This document shows, piece after piece, positions 34,901 through 47,945 of a stretch of DNA of 64,000 nt. Position 1 is the first letter of the stretch. Every line of letters begins with the position of its first letter. Source of the stretch: Hirundichthys speculiger (Eukaryota; Chordata; Actinopteri; Beloniformes; Exocoetidae); NCBI GenBank assembly GCA_018398805.1, contig JAGFBZ010000899.1, positions 1-64,000 on the forward strand, read 5' to 3'. The notes under the pieces were generated by a model. That model made no database searches and was not told where the DNA came from. It was given only the letters and a program-made list of their open reading frames with translations. Both the position numbers and the translations under genes were made by a program.

Positions 34901-35580
34901 AAAAAAGGAAAAAGAAAACATTTATTACTCATTCTTTGTGCCTGGCTAAATAGCATTATAGTATTTACTTTGGTGAATGTGGGCTACACATGACAACATC
35001 TGGAGGTGATCTGTGCAGAATGGCAGCATGATTTTGGCACAGATGCTTGAGAGCCAGTTGGAGGGACGGAGGCCTCCGAGAGCATGGACTGCTCTGAATG
35101 AAACCATTAATTAGTCAAAACTGAAAAGTCTGAGGTAACAGGCTCATCCCTCTACGTGTCTGCGTGTCTGTCTGTCCCTGGGATGGGCTCCAGGTGTGTT
35201 GTAACACTGCGGTTGTTTCCAAGAGATACACAGTGCTCAGACGCCAGTGTGTGGCGGTTTCTCATGATAAGTTTTCATGAGCAGTTGCTTTAAATGAGCC
35301 AAAGCCAAAACCTCGACTAAATTTCTGTTGGTTAAATGTTAGAGGCAGAAACCTTCGTCTAGGTATTAAGACAAATGTACATTTTTCTCACCTCTTAAAG
35401 ACCTCTTCTAAGGATCTTCTTCTTTTTTGTAACCTTGATAACATTTCCATTTTTTTTTTTTTTTTGCTAATTGTAATATAGTAATGATAACCATCATCAG
35501 GAGAGGTAGCTGCTGTTGGCTACTTAGCTAAGATTTGCCTCAGAACTCTTCCAGGCCAACCGAGAGTTGGTCATGGTGGT
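28946..35580. other. Long stretch without a supported gene
   Basis: The longest open frame in the window (29890-30405, minus, 171 codons) lies here. It contains a lysine/glutamate-rich middle (KSSEEESFNEKDF), has no recognisable domain, and another long frame overlaps it on the plus strand, so I treat it as doubtful. A sequence at 34751-34771 (CCTGTCACATACCAGATCCC plus A) recurs exactly at 40796-40816. A small possible exon at 32385-32442 is listed among the rejected items. Otherwise the DNA is AT-rich with no familiar repeat. Confidence 0.4.
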
Positions 35581-35584
35581 TTGC

Positions 35585-36015
35585 TGGTACAGTTGACGAC
35601 ACAACAAGCCATATTATCTTTAAAGAAAGAATAATTATGCTCTCTCAGGTCTTTATTCACAGCTTGGAAGTCAAGTTCATCAAAAGTGCTTAGTAGCGAG
35701 TAACAAGTTGGTGTGAGACACCATAGACTCTAATTAGGGTGTCACTCAAAAACCACATCTAACTATGCATACATTTGTGGCTTTATATAGTTTTATATAT
35801 TGAGCTAAATCTTCGGTCTAGTCTTTAAGACGAAAACTGTTTTCTTGTTCCAGACTGTAAATGTGTTAACTTCAGCTGTAAAGCTGCACATTTTAACATT
35901 GGGATCAGTGGAGATTCATTTCAGAGGCTGCCTCTTGTGGTCCTTTGATGAATTGCAGTTCACTCTACTTTTGAACAGGCGACAGCTCTGAAAACTGAAT
36001 GTTGCTGCTAGGTAA
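35585..36015. repeat. Dispersed repeat, first copy (partner at 55.6-56.4 kb)
   Basis: Shared with the right-hand copy in the same order: CACAACAAGCCAT..ATCTTTAAAGAA (near 35600), TCTTTATTCACAGCT (near 35651), TTCA.C.AAAGTG.TTA, then near 35930-36010 a GGCTGCC.C..GTGGT block, TTGCAGTT and TGAAAACTGAATGTTGCT. This copy lacks about 330 bp present between the first two blocks in the other copy. The class is unknown. Confidence 0.5.
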
Positions 36016-36102
36016 CAGCAGTTTTAAAAAAATACAGATTTAAACAGTCAGGGTTTTGATATGACAAACTTGCAAACCAGAGGAGTTTTTAATCGTGCAA
36101 AA

Positions 36103-36328
36103 GTCTAATCCAGGGTAGGCCAACCCTGGTCCTCGAGAGCCGCAAACCTGCATGTCTCAGATGTTTCCCTGCTTCAGCGCACCTGATTCACACGAATGGG
36201 TCGTTAACAGACTTGTGCAGACCTGGATGACAAGCTGATGATGATCTGTTAATTTGAATCAGGTCTGCTGAAGCAGGGAAACATCTAAGACATGCAGGGG
36301 GACCAGGGTTGGCCACCCCCGTCTAATC
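36103..36328. mobile_element. hAT-like MITE (210 bp) with 8-bp TSD
   Basis: The element 36111-36320 lies between identical GTCTAATC at 36103-36110 and 36321-36328. The left end CAGGGTAGGCCAACCCTGGT is mirrored by ACCAGGGTTGGCCACCCCC on the right. The interior contains two inverted copies of a GTTTCCCTGCTTCAGC.CACCTGATTCA-type arm separated by about 40 bp, so the whole unit forms a long hairpin. It is a common fish short repeat class with no coding capacity. Confidence 0.85.
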
Positions 36329-38519
36329 TGATGTGAGCATGTATAGTAACTAATTAACATATTCACAGTGTGCACACTAAACTAGGGACAAGTGGAGAGT
36401 TACACCTAAGTCATTAAGTGATTTTTAAGTTGTGCAGGGATATTTTTATGTTGATATATTTAATAAAAAAAAACCCACCTTTGACTATCTCATATTGACA
36501 AACAGAGATTTATTTGGGATTTAACAAATGCCTGGAGGCGACTTTAAATGCCTTATTTGGAGTAACCAGAGTATTTTACAAAACATCTGTCTTTAGTAGA
36601 AAATGGCTTTAGTGAACTTTTCAGAAATGCGTCATCTCATAATCAAGACTCGCTTCAATCCCAAGTCAAACTCATTAAAGTCATCTCTGCTTAAAAACCC
36701 AGTTTTTCTTCTTTGTATATTCTCTGTGCATTTTCAATAATTAGAGCAGTCCAAATAGCATCAGTAATTAGTGACTTATTGTCATAAGGTTGCTATTTAT
36801 TTTGGTTAGAAAAGAATCTCACTGTGGTCTGGCAGTGGGGACATGCAGACTTATTTTATATCCAAATTTTCCCAAGTGTCCCTTATCCATAGAGCTCAAA
36901 GATTGAAGATTTTGGCTTCACAGTTGTGAAACATATTACTTTCTGATTTTAGGGATGGTTTTATATTTAATGAGGAAAAGCCTTGTGCTTATAGAAAAGT
37001 TGTGTTGGCATTAATACAGTCTACAGAAATAAAAAATAAAAAGAAAGAGGGGAAAAGTGTGACTCTGGAGTCCAGCAGTGTGGAGCACCTGGTTAATTAA
37101 GCTGAATGTGAGTTATGTGATTTTCACCACTCGCACAAGGAAAAACAGTGCAAACTCAAGAGAATGCATTACTAACACATCGTTTTTTTTTTTTAAATGA
37201 ACTTTATATCACTGGATAACACTTTGTTTTATTTATAAAAAAAAAAAAACAAAGCAACAATGTAAAAAAATCTTTGTTACAACCTGTGTGATAGATAAGA
37301 TGTTTCACTGTATCACGCAGAGCACAATCTGTTGCTGCGTTGGGATACGTTTTCTCTCTTTATGTTGAAAATGGACAATACACACATTGTTGGACTGAGT
37401 TCTAGATTAAAACTGCTGCAGCTAAATCTAAAAACATTCAAAGTCTTCCAATCCACTCACTTTTAATAGCCTCTGTCCTTTCGTCTGTACTTCTTCACCT
37501 GCTGCTTTCCTGCTATCAAATTAACACTCTTTGCATCATTTTTCCTGTCGTCGTCCACCTCGCAGAGCTTTTTTCTCTGCTCCATCCTATCCTGTTATGC
37601 TTTGTTTTGTCCTGTCTTATCCCATCTATACTAACTTATTGCCCCCTCTTCCCTGCATATTGGGGGCTTCACATTTCTCTTTCCTTCATTCCTGTGACAG
37701 GCACTGTAACTGTAATATTTACCTCGCTTTTGAAATAGGTGACAAACATGATGTAAATCTGCCCAGAGAGTGCCTTATAAATCAAGTAGCCAAAGAAATA
37801 TAAGGTCATTCTGGCTCATATTGTTCGAGTTAAAGCATTTACGTCTTTTAACTGTAATGTCAGCTCCCTATACACAGGAACAAGCACGCGCAGGCGTGTG
37901 CGAAGAGTGAAGGAGTCGTTACAGTCCAGCTGCGTCCCATCCGAGGCGCGTCAGCCGCTGCCAAAGGATGATTATGTTGATGATGAAGTTGTGCTCGACA
38001 GCATGCCAGCGTTGGTCCCTTGATGACATCACGGGCTGATGTCAAGCTGATGGGTGTGGTGATTAGACAGCCAGCTGAGAAGGGTATGTGTATTTGTACT
38101 AATGTGTGTGTATGTGTGAATGTTAGGGCAGGGTGAAAGTATGTGGTGTCCTCTGGGGTTTTCTGCAGTCAGAGTTTTGGATGGACACTCATTATTACAT
38201 TTGTACTGGAGAAGGATAAGACTGAGGAAGAGAAAAAGGGGGAATTGGTGGAGGAGGGTGGGGGGCGTAAAAACAGGAATGAGGGAAGGAAAAGGGATTA
38301 GATCTGCGATTGAGAGGTGGAAGTGGTAAAAAAGAACAAACAGGGAGAAGGGACTTGGGTATAGATTTACTAAGCCGAACAATGTAGTACGTGGTCACAA
38401 ATCATAAATGGTGTCCAATGGGAGTTTCTAGACCTGTAGGTGATTCCCTAAAACTGTGCTGATTTTATAAATACAGGCTCAATTGGCTCATATCAATAAT
38501 GACCAGAGAGCAGAACTGA
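36329..38519. other. No gene seen
   Basis: There are A and T runs near 37182-37195 and 37239-37250. A purine-rich stretch at 38200-38330 creates overlapping open frames (38029-38398) that are low-complexity artefacts. Confidence 0.45.
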
Positions 38520-38930
38520 TTAAAGGTGGGGTAGGTGTTCTTTGAAAAAACGGTTCCAGCAATCCAACTCAAGTGAGATTTTGAAAATATACACTCCCTC
38601 CCTCCTCCCAAAGGCTCCGCCTCCTCCTCTTCAGCTCACCCCTCGAAACCACGCCTTCACACGATTCACGACTACATGAACCACAGGGAGGGAGGGGTGG
38701 GTGGGAGTGCATTGATATTTGATGGACGTATTAGGCTGCCAATGAAAGTAATGATGATCACTATTTTGATTGGTCAGAGTTTTTCTCTGATTATACCTTC
38801 TAGACTGGACCAAAATGTTTAGTTTTTTTTGCAAACATTTTATTTCAGTGGGTGCAATGGGAATGTGAAAAGATTTTCATGCAATATTGTAAAAAGTGCT
38901 GCAAAAAAAGAACACCTACCCCACCTTTAA
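38520..38930. mobile_element. Inverted-repeat element flanked by TTAA (403 bp)
   Basis: The left end AGGTGGGGTAGGTGTTCTTT (from 38524) is mirrored exactly by AAAGAACACCTACCCCACCT (to 38926), a perfect 20-bp terminal inverted repeat. Both sides are flanked by TTAA (38520-38523 and 38927-38930). TTAA duplication is the signature of piggyBac-type elements; a TA duplication (Tc1/mariner) nested in the same bases cannot be excluded. No transposase is encoded. The interior carries a CTCCCTCC/GGAGGGAG-like inverted pair near 38596 and 38690. Confidence 0.8.
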
Positions 38931-39117
38931 CATTGAGACCCAAACAAAATCTAACTGCAGTTACTGTGTAACTGACCAACAACACAGATTTGTTCTCTAA
39001 ATAACATTTTTCTTTTTTTTTTAAAAAAGAAAGACAACCTTTTGGATACACATGACAGCCAGCGACAGCCACTGTCCACCCCTGGGAAATATATAAACAG
39101 CCGTTGAAGGAATGTGA

Positions 39118-39362
39118 ATGTGAACCTTCCAGTCTGTCACAGTCTTCTGGCCAGTTGGTCACTTTTCGGCTTAAAGGTTTTTCTCCTGTTATGGGAGTTT
39201 TTGTTTTTTTTTTTTTTTTTTTTTACTTGCCATTGTTTTTCTTACTTAATATTTCATAATATTTCCTAGGGGGGGTCAAGCTTCGGGTCTCTGAAAAGCG
39301 AGTGATTCCACTTGTACTGTAATAGATGCTATATAAATAAAATAGAATAGAATTGAATTATA
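39118..39362 (+). mobile_element. LINE 3' tail fragment, plus strand
   Basis: It has the typical order of a fish LINE 3' UTR: AGGTTTTTCTCCTGTTATGG then GAGTTTTT, a T run (39204-39224), a GGGGGTCAAG block, and the terminal GATGCTATATAAATAAAATA followed by GAATAGAATTGAATT, a short-period tail. No coding part is present. The 3' end motif CTATATAAATAAA is the mirror of that at the 4.6 kb LINE end. Confidence 0.6.
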
Positions 39363-42300
39363 TTCCTCTACACTTGGGGACAACACAAGTGGAAGTGTAG
39401 ACAATGGCATTCTAGTTAAAGAAGTTATGGTGCATCAGTTAAAAAAAAAAAAAAAATAGAAAAAAAAACTCCCAGAAAAAGGGCATGAATAAAATATGAA
39501 GAACTGAAAAACCCATGCTGCAGCTGGTGCTCCCTCATTATAGCAAGAAATTATAGGTTGTATTATGATTCTTCCAGTCATAAAAGAATAAAATGGCTTT
39601 GCAATTATTTCCCAAACTTCTCTATTAATTCAAATAAATTCAGATGAACTGAGAATCTCTTCCTTAATCCGAGGTTCTCCTCCTGCCAGTGTTGCAAAAA
39701 CGCCTCATCCTCTCATGAACTACCACAGCCATGTCAAGCAGAACATTTAAGAGATGCTTTTTTTGGTGGTAAATATTGACAAAACTGGCAATGATTCACA
39801 GGAGGGACGTCTTGTGTATGGATCTGCAGTGATTCACTAAAATTATCCCAGAATTTCATGCCCAGAAACGAAAACTCCCATGAATAAAAATGGATCAGGC
39901 GCAAACTCTCAGGCAATAACTTACCACTGTGACTTGATAGTAAATACTGACAATAACAGTTTAATGCCAAAGCATAGCTTCCACCTAGTAAAATTATTTA
40001 CAAGACAGTCTTTAACAGGAATCAATCTTCTCAAAAGCACTGTTTTCTTCTCTCTGTAGTTTTAAGACCTGACATCCTAACAAATTCCTCTGTCCAAGCT
40101 CATCGTATGCTTAAAGATCCTTGACAAACCCTTGGCCTTAGTCCTACATATTAACACAAGTACCCTAATCAGAATTTTTCATTGTGGACGGTAGCGATTG
40201 CTCTTTCTATGTTGGCAAGATGAAGACTTTTGTTGACAGAAAAAGTAACAAATTTGGAGGCTGGAGTGGAGATGATGGAATAAAATACGCAACTTTGAAT
40301 CGGGACCGTCAAGTTTGAGTAATGCGGCTTGGATTCAAAGCCTCTGCAGGAGCTTTAAGTCAGTTACACTTTTTCTTTTTACATTTTTACCTGCTGTTTG
40401 ATCAGGTCTAGGCACCAAAACCCTTCTGACAATTTTACCCAAGAGAATGAAGCTTGTACTCTATTTTATTAGTTGCTATAGGTGACAAGTCCCAAAACAG
40501 TTATGTTGCCAGCAAAAAACTTTGGGCAGCAGTTTCATCTCATAATGGTCAAAGCGTTAAGTGAAGAAACTTTCTGTAGTTTTCACTCTTTGTGGTTGCT
40601 GCATGTCTGTGTTTCGGAAGGTGAGGGCTCAGCCACCAAATTACAGCCAACAGGAGGTTGGTGCATGCCAGTGCCGATGCCAGTGCCGATGGTTTAATGA
40701 TGGTTAATGATCTACACTGTTGGTACCTTTTTAACATCCTCTAGGTTCACCGTGGTGCTTTACAATGAATTTCTCATTTGTCCATTCTCACAGGACCTGT
40801 CACATACCAGATCCCATTCTCAACAGTCATACTAACACTTCAACAGTTGCCTAACACTTTCCCAAGCGCTATTCAAGATTTGGTAGGGCTGGGGATTGAC
40901 TAGTCTGCCATCTCCATTACTTTTGCAAAAATTCTCCCGTTCACAGCCATTTCCACCGGTAAAGATTGTACCAAAGGAATCTCAATTGGGCGGGAAAGGA
41001 ATTTTATTCAGTGACAGACTGGTCGTACGCCTATCCAATGGCATCTAGAAGCAGTTGTTCTTCTGCGTCTGTTGGAATCAAAGTTCGAAATCCAGGGGAA
41101 CCACTCTAACTATTTTGTATTGAAGAAGAGAACAATGAGGATGACTGGCCAAGCTAATCAAGCCACAGACCTTTCTGGAGGACACCTCACTGAACAATGG
41201 TCACTCCTAACTCATTAGCTAATGATGGAAGATCATTTAAGGCATTAAAATGACGTTTGCTGTGCAACTGGTTAGTGTTTATGTGTACTTCCCATACACA
41301 GTACGTGTTATATGTTTGGTCAGAGGCTGTAATTATTTGAAAAATGTGTCATAATAGTGTAATAATGTCAGTGAGATATTGTAAACATCATTTGCAGTAA
41401 GTATACAACTTGCCTTACTAAATTTGAGGTGCATAAGGTGTGCAAAACAAGGGTTGTACTACTGTGGCGATGCCTGCAAACTTGTTCAGGCAGTCAATTC
41501 AAGCAGCGCTTCACCCTCACTTTCACATACACCCTCTAAGTTCATTGATAAATAGTTAAAGGTTAGTTAAAGGAAGCCTTCGGCATCCACCTTTCGGCTC
41601 ATCTGCCAAGCTCGCTGCTGCTTGAAAACCCCACCTCCACCCCAGCATCCCCCTGCCAAGCCCTGAGTCTGACGATCAGGACAGGTGTGATGTTGTTACC
41701 CAATTAGTCCCCAATATTTCAATTTTGGTTGAGTCTGTGAGAAAATGAGAATAAATTCACAGAATCAAGGGATGAGCTCTTTGTTCCACAGCTTTCTGGT
41801 ATCAGCGGGCTTTGGGTTTATGCACATGAACGCATCATATGGAGAGCATAAAAGCCATGGAATATATTGGCCTCAGAATAATAATATAAATTGAATCTGA
41901 ATGAATACAATAACAGCAACAAACAACAAAGCATTTAGCTCAGATATCTGCTATCTCAAATATCCACTGAGTGCATGTGAAACTCTAAAATATCAGAGGC
42001 ATAGCTCACAAACAATTAATTGATTGGTTTCCAGATTAGTCAGCACCTTGAAGGCCTGGTCAAAACCTGTGATCAAGCTGTGGAGCAGCGATTCAACTCA
42101 AATGAAATCTGAAAGCAACATAGTTGGTAGGCTACATGTGTTAGCGTGTTTAAGCTCACGTCATAGCATGAACATCAGAGGAGTTGTTTTTCTTTAAGCA
42201 AGTTTCTCCTTTTGTTCTTTCAGTGACGTAAAACTGGTATGTTGGACTTTGTATGGCTTCTTTGCAGCAGCAAATTGCACAAGCCTCCCACGCAGTCCAG

Positions 42301-43234
42301 CGATAAGAGCGTATCAGCGTCTGTGGTTGCTCATAATTCAGTATTTTGATAGCAGGGAAACAGATATATAGTTATATGGTTCTAACAACATATGATATAA
42401 AACATTTAACCAACTGAGTTGGATAGGTGAAAATGATTTTTTTTTTCTCATTTTTCATCCAAACAGTATAAAGGACACTGATTCTTAATCAGATAACAAG
42501 AGATTAGATGAGTCATACTGTATGTGGGTGAAAGTAGGTCACTCTAGGAATGAGAAACAGGTATTTATGAGTGGGATGTTACCAAGGAGTCCAGCTTCAA
42601 ATCATAATCTTACCTGTATTGGTACAATGTGGAATACAAGGCGTGGCCATTTTATAATGAGACTGATTCATGTTTTCCATTTTAATGAAGAAAGGTGAGA
42701 TTTCAGTTCCTTTTCCCTGCTGAAAATTGTAGATACTGGACCATTGAACACTCTAGCCTGGTTCTCCTGTCAGGGCGTTAGTTGTCTCACAAGCTCTAAA
42801 GATTCAAAACATAGGTACTTACTTTAGAGCAGACTTGTTTTAAGGGAAAATAAAGAAAGTAGCATTGTGAAATAGGGAGGATGGTCAAACACTGCAAAAC
42901 TTTGAAAGGTTGACCAGAAAGATAGACTTATTTTCCCTCTTTCTTCAGTAATGGCTCCACTGTAATGGTTATGTTTCAGTCAACATGCAGCCTGTGGATA
43001 TTTGGGCAGTGATATGGCTGTCATTGTTTTACCGTCAGTCCTGCACTTTAGATTGCTAGTAAACAGAGGTAGAATGAAACTTCCCCAGAACAGAGTATTT
43101 TTTATATAAATATGTGCTAATTTGGCAAACTCTACAGGGGAGAAATTATTAGTTAAATTATTATTATAACACTGGAAAAAGCCAGGCACAAAATGTTAAT
43201 TTTGTTGTAATTTTACAGATCTTGTTAAAACATG
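39363..43234. other. No gene seen
   Basis: A small tandem repeat GCCAGTGCCGAT (two units, near 40668-40691) and the 21-bp sequence shared with 34751-34771 (at 40796-40816) are the only structures noted. Open frames are short and unrecognised. Confidence 0.4.
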
Positions 43235-43345
43235 GTGTATTGTCCAGGGTGTACCCTACCTTTCACCCAAAGATAACTGACACAGACTCCCGTACCCCTG
43301 AATAGTCATTAGTATAGATAATTTTTGGATAGATGAATGGATATT
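43235..43345 (+). repeat. Short dispersed fish repeat, copy 1
   Basis: GTCCAGGGTGTACCCTACCT then TTCACCCAAAGATAACTG, and, at the end, ATAGATGAATGGATAT. This is the widespread fish motif of the form 'gtccagggtgtaccctgcct...agctgggatagg...ggatggatgg'. The copy at 50949-51063 preserves more of it. Neither copy has coding capacity. Confidence 0.55.
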
Positions 43346-43905
43346 TATTTACAAAGTCAAAGGAACTTTTTTTTAGAGGGTTTCTATTTATTTATTTTTT
43401 TTTTTATCTCAAATAGATACTGTCAACTTTCAAAAAAAAAGTGTAAATATATAGAAGAAATCAGGTTATGGATGGGAACCTTGAGCTGACTTCAGGCAAA
43501 AGGCAGGGGTACAGTCTGGACAGGTCACCGGTCTGTCACAGGCGCTTGTAAACAATATGAGACAAAATGATCTGTTTAGTGTAAAACCATTAGATGATTG
43601 AAAAAAAAAAACAATATAGTATATAAAATATTTCTTCTTGTTGCTTTAATTAGGTTCATACACCTAAGGGTTAGGGTTAGGTTTATTCTGATTAGGTTTA
43701 GGAATTAAAGGCTAATTGGCGAGGATTAGGAAAACATAAAGGATCACCTTTGCATTAACTCTTTCACAACTTCATAAAGATCATAAAGTGATGATATTTA
43801 TGATCATGCAATCAAAGTTATTGTGGTTCCAAAATTCAAATCCAACAGAAGTAAATTATTCTGAAAGTTGTACTGCGTGTTTCTGAGTGTAATCATAACA
43901 AAACT

Positions 43906-44175
43906 AGAAAAGCACTCGGAGAGCGCAGACCTCCGCCAAGAGCAACAATTATCGAAAAATTTGAAAGTGATCCAGAATCCAGGATTTCTTCCAGATCACA
44001 CCCAAAATGAAATCAGTTCTTCCTTTTCACATTTCAGACAACTCCTGAAAATTTCATCAAAATCCATCCATAACTTTTTGAGTTATCTTGAACACAGACA
44101 AACAAACAAACAAACAGACAGATAAACAGATAAATGCAGGCAAAAACATAACCTTCCTTGGAGGAGGTAAAAATA
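43906..44175 (+). mobile_element. RTE-like retroelement 3' end
   Basis: CTCGGAGAGCGCAGACCTCC then GCCAAGAG near 43915-43942, CCAGAATCCAGGATTTCTTC near 43973, AAAATTTCATCAAAATCCAT and CATAACTTTTTGAGTTATCT near 44047-44090, a (ACAA)n/(ACAG)n stretch (44095-44130), and the end AACCTTCCTTGGAGGAGGTAA. This order is typical of 3' ends of RTE-type non-LTR elements in fish. No coding sequence is present, so it is a severely 5'-truncated copy. Confidence 0.65.
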
Positions 44176-47100
44176 AAAACAAAACAAAACATGGATTTAG
44201 AGAAATTTAAAAAATTGTCTGCTGCAAACCATGCATGAAAGTGCTGAGGTTGACGTGGTGGCGGGCTTGTCAGGCTGTTACACTGGCAGCCACAACAGAC
44301 AGGTAATGAGGTCTGCTGTAGTTGACTGCTGGCCAGGAGGGTGTAGGTCCTCTTCCTTTGCCAGCTTGATGTCAAATCTTTGGCACACTGCTGTATGTCC
44401 TCCGGAGGGTGTTGTCTATTCTGTGTTGTCTAATGATGAAGTGTACGGTCACGGCAGAAGAATGAGGGAGGGGATGAAAGTTTTGGGGTGGATTTTGTCT
44501 GAGGTTCATTTGTGTAGCATCAGTGGCCGTACAAATATCTTAAAGGAACGTGCGTTTGTATTTGTGTGCGCCGACAGGCACATGGGCGTGTGTGCATTCT
44601 TCTTTGAATGTATCCCTCCAGCTGACAGAAGCTTCCTGTTGTAGTAATTGTCTTTTTTAGCTAGACTGAGGCGCCCCTTGTCGCAGACATGCGCTCCAAA
44701 TTCACCTAAAGAAGTGGCGCAGTAAATAACAACAAAGGAAAGTGAAAGATGAAAGATGAAGAGCTTCGAGATGAATTTAGGAATGCTAGAAATTTCAAAA
44801 GGGCTTGAGGCCAATCAGGAATGACACTTCAATGAGCATGAAGTGGCACCAGCAGCTCATGACATTGCACAACCTTTGCTTCATTTAGTCTCTGCTGAAC
44901 TCCATATATATATATATATATATTTTTTTTTTTTCGAATTGTGGCTGTGTAAAAGGATCCCTGTATTGTTTCTGAACAGAATAGTAACAAGATTAGACGT
45001 GGCTTGGCTTTGTGTGTGCAGTAACTCCACCTCTGTGGCATTCATAACACAGACCTGGGTCACAGCTAAAGAAAAAGAATGAAATATAGCAACAGCAGCA
45101 CTCTTATCCAGCGTTCCCCTCCCTTCTCCCTTCCTTCCTGAGATCTGAGTTCTGGCCCGTCTCTCCACCCGGCCCCCCGAGAGGCAAAGGGGGGGATCTA
45201 TCTGTCCTCGACGCTTCCTCTTTGGCCTCGCCAACATGGGTGGCGCTGGGATTGTTGCATAACTGCGGGCCGATACCAGCATTTTGTGAGGTCATCCTCC
45301 ATTGACCGCAATGCCTGCGTGCCTCTGTCCAGCCAGACTGAGCCTGCAGGCTGTTCCTTCCCCTCCTGGGTGGATGCTGTGATGTCGTGAAAGTCTGAGG
45401 TTACGTCATGGCAGGATTTTTGCCTCACCTTCAAATCTGACCATTGCAGATGATGACTGTAAGAATACTCAAACCTGAAGTGTGCGCTTTGGGCCTCATT
45501 AAGAGCATAATTCTCCCTTGACCTATTTTAATTTATACTTGGGTATGAGTCAAATAGCCCCAGATGAACAAAATTCACTTTATGGCACCTTCCCACAGCC
45601 CTCTCTATCAGCTCGTACATTGGTGCCTACAATCTCTGGCCATATAAAACTGTGTCTTTGTGCTTATCAATGAAAGCATCAGTGAACTCAAACAGGAAAT
45701 GTCTTTTTAATGACTATGCTGCCCTTGTACCGTAACGCTATGTTAGCCAATTAGCTGCCAATACTTACGTGCTTGTGTGTATTTAAGAAATGGACCTTGG
45801 CTCTAAACACATTTATTAGTCTTGTTTGGACAGTGAAGAGGGCAAAGTCACAAAAGGTCTCTTTGAGAAGCTCCTCAGGTGGGATTTTTCAGCGGCTCTA
45901 TCTGATTAAACCATGAGATGAGGCACCATTCTGTGGGCCATTTGAACACTTCCCATCACAAATATTATAACAATCTTCACTGCAGCGGGTCACCACAACG
46001 ACTGCAGACCAAGTGGTGCGCTGAAGTGTCGATAAGCATCAAAATTGCTCCCCTCCCCGACAAAAACTGTCTCTGTTTCCCACATTTTGTGACTCAGGCC
46101 ATGTTCCTAAGAAGAAGGACACCTTTTGAAAAGGGGCTGAATAACACGCTTTGTGAGGAGTGAATGTTTAAAAAAAGCAGCATTTAGCTAAAAAATGACT
46201 GCCGGTCAAACCGTTTTGCATGCGTCTTAATAGGTAGCTCCACTGTCTGGGGGGAGGGTTTATGGAGGCTTTTTGCTACTTGCGTAGCCCTTTTGTTTTA
46301 CCATAAATGCTCAAATTAAAGTCCAAGTCTCTTTCCCAAAGTTTGTGAGCCTGGGTTAATACAATAATTTGCAAACACTTTAAACCCACTGTTTAAAAAA
46401 CCATTCTGGAGTTAAAACAACCCAAGGTCTTTTATTAGATAATGGGGAGTCTAAACTTTCCTTAATGTGTCCTCACTCAGCAGTATTGCAGCAACGCTTG
46501 ACAGGGGGTGCATCTGATGTGCCTTCATCATGTCATAAACAGCCAGTCAAATTTCTTCTGGCTCTGTACAGAACTGAAAATTCAATTAAGCAATGCTTAA
46601 CGTTACCCCATTCAAAGTGAATGAAGACGCTGAGGGAATTAGGGGCCAAAATGTGACACAAATCAAAGCACTTTTGAACTGGAGCCGAATCTGTGTTTTG
46701 AAGCAAAATGTTAACCTTATGGGGCAAAAGACCTGCCTCTGTTTTCAAGGGGGGATGATCTCTAACTCTCAGTGTTTTGTTCAAATATTCATTGAAATTG
46801 CTGCTTTCCTTACCTTTAACTGGTTATTTAAAGATACAGAGCTTACAGAGAAATGCCTTTATAAAAACAGGTGAGACTTAAAAACTGTTATTGAATGACT
46901 GTAATCTTTGGGTCCCCATTTGATGCTGTATTAAAATAAAAAGAGGTAAGCTTACAAGTTAGTTCTGGCACACATGGAAGTGACATGTTGCGTTCTCAAT
47001 ATACTCTACACCAATTACATTCTCTTGTTCATATGATTATTTAAGGAGCAAACAGCAGCCATCTCTGTGTTGCTAACCGATGTACAACTTCCATCACACC

Positions 47101-47420
47101 AGCATCCACAGGCTCCATCTCTAAGGATCAGGACAGCGGGATTAAGTTGTTGTGGGCTGTATCTCTGCAAAGTGATGCAGTTGGTGCCTAGACAGCAAAA
47201 ATACAAGTTTTGTTAGAGTTATCATTAGACGGTGAAGTGTTTCTCAGAAATACTGTTGTGGAAATGGATGCATGAGCTCAGAAGTCCTTTCAAAAACCAC
47301 TGGGAGTAAACTGAGTGCATCAATCATCCACAAATGAAAGTCTTCCATACAACTCTATCAAAGACAAAAACATAAATAAATAAGATCCAGAAGTGCTGCC
47401 GACTTCTCTGGGCCTCATTT
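44176..47420. other. No gene seen; (AT)n tract
   Basis: There is an (AT)n tract at 44904-44923 followed by T's. The 137-codon plus frame at 44231-44644 and the 133-codon minus frame at 44881-45282 show no recognisable domains; the second ends in microsatellite translation. A somewhat GC-richer stretch near 45110-45370 lacks defensible promoter elements. Confidence 0.4.
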
Positions 47421-47945
47421 AAAATACACAGAGGCAAAGCAGAAAATTGCCCTGTGGTCGGATGAATCAAAATCTGGGATCCTTTTTAGAAATCATTAGA
47501 AATCAGTTCACTCCCTACTGGCCAAGAAGGAGAGAGACATCCAGCTTTTCATTTGCGCAGAGATATAAACCCAGCATCCATCTTGCTGGGGTCCATTATT
47601 GCATGTGCAGTGGGTGAATTGTAAATATCTGAAGGCCCCTTAATGATGATAAACTGTATGTGGGTTTTAAAGCAACATCTGCTGCCATGCGGATTACATA
47701 TTTTTCACAGAAGGTCTTAATTATTTCAGCAAGACAATGGCAAAACTCAGCATATATTATAACTGCATGGCTCCACAGTTCTTAAAGTGGCCTGCCTGCT
47801 GTCTAGGCCTGTCATCCACTGAAAAATGCAACAAAGGAGGCCCCAAAAATCTTCAAAAGCCACGACCCCAAAGGATTGAGATTTCATGTGTAGACTCAAT
47901 ATAGTATCCCTTAATTCATTCTTAATTTTTTCCTTACTCACTGAG
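47421..47945 (+). mobile_element. Tc1-like transposon relic (second family)
   Basis: It is collinear with the catalytic part of a Tc1-type transposase gene. ATTGCCCTGTGGTCGGATGA (47446) encodes LWSDESK, with the first catalytic Asp kept. Farther on are GAAGGCCCCTTAATG, then TTATTTCAGCAAGACAATGG (near 47720) encoding FQQDNGKTQH with the second Asp, and GGCCTGCCTGCTGTC then ATCCACTGAAAA near 47789-47825 where the third acidic residue lies. Several frameshifts separate these parts. No terminal repeats were found; only the middle of the element survives. Confidence 0.65.

Noticed and set aside
38029..38398. Overlapping frames of 61-117 codons.
   Set aside because: They arise from a purine-rich, low-complexity stretch that has few stop codons on one strand.
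44231..45282. Overlapping 137- and 133-codon frames on opposite strands.
   Set aside because: No domains. One ends in the translation of an (AT)n tract, and the opposite-strand overlaps suggest chance.
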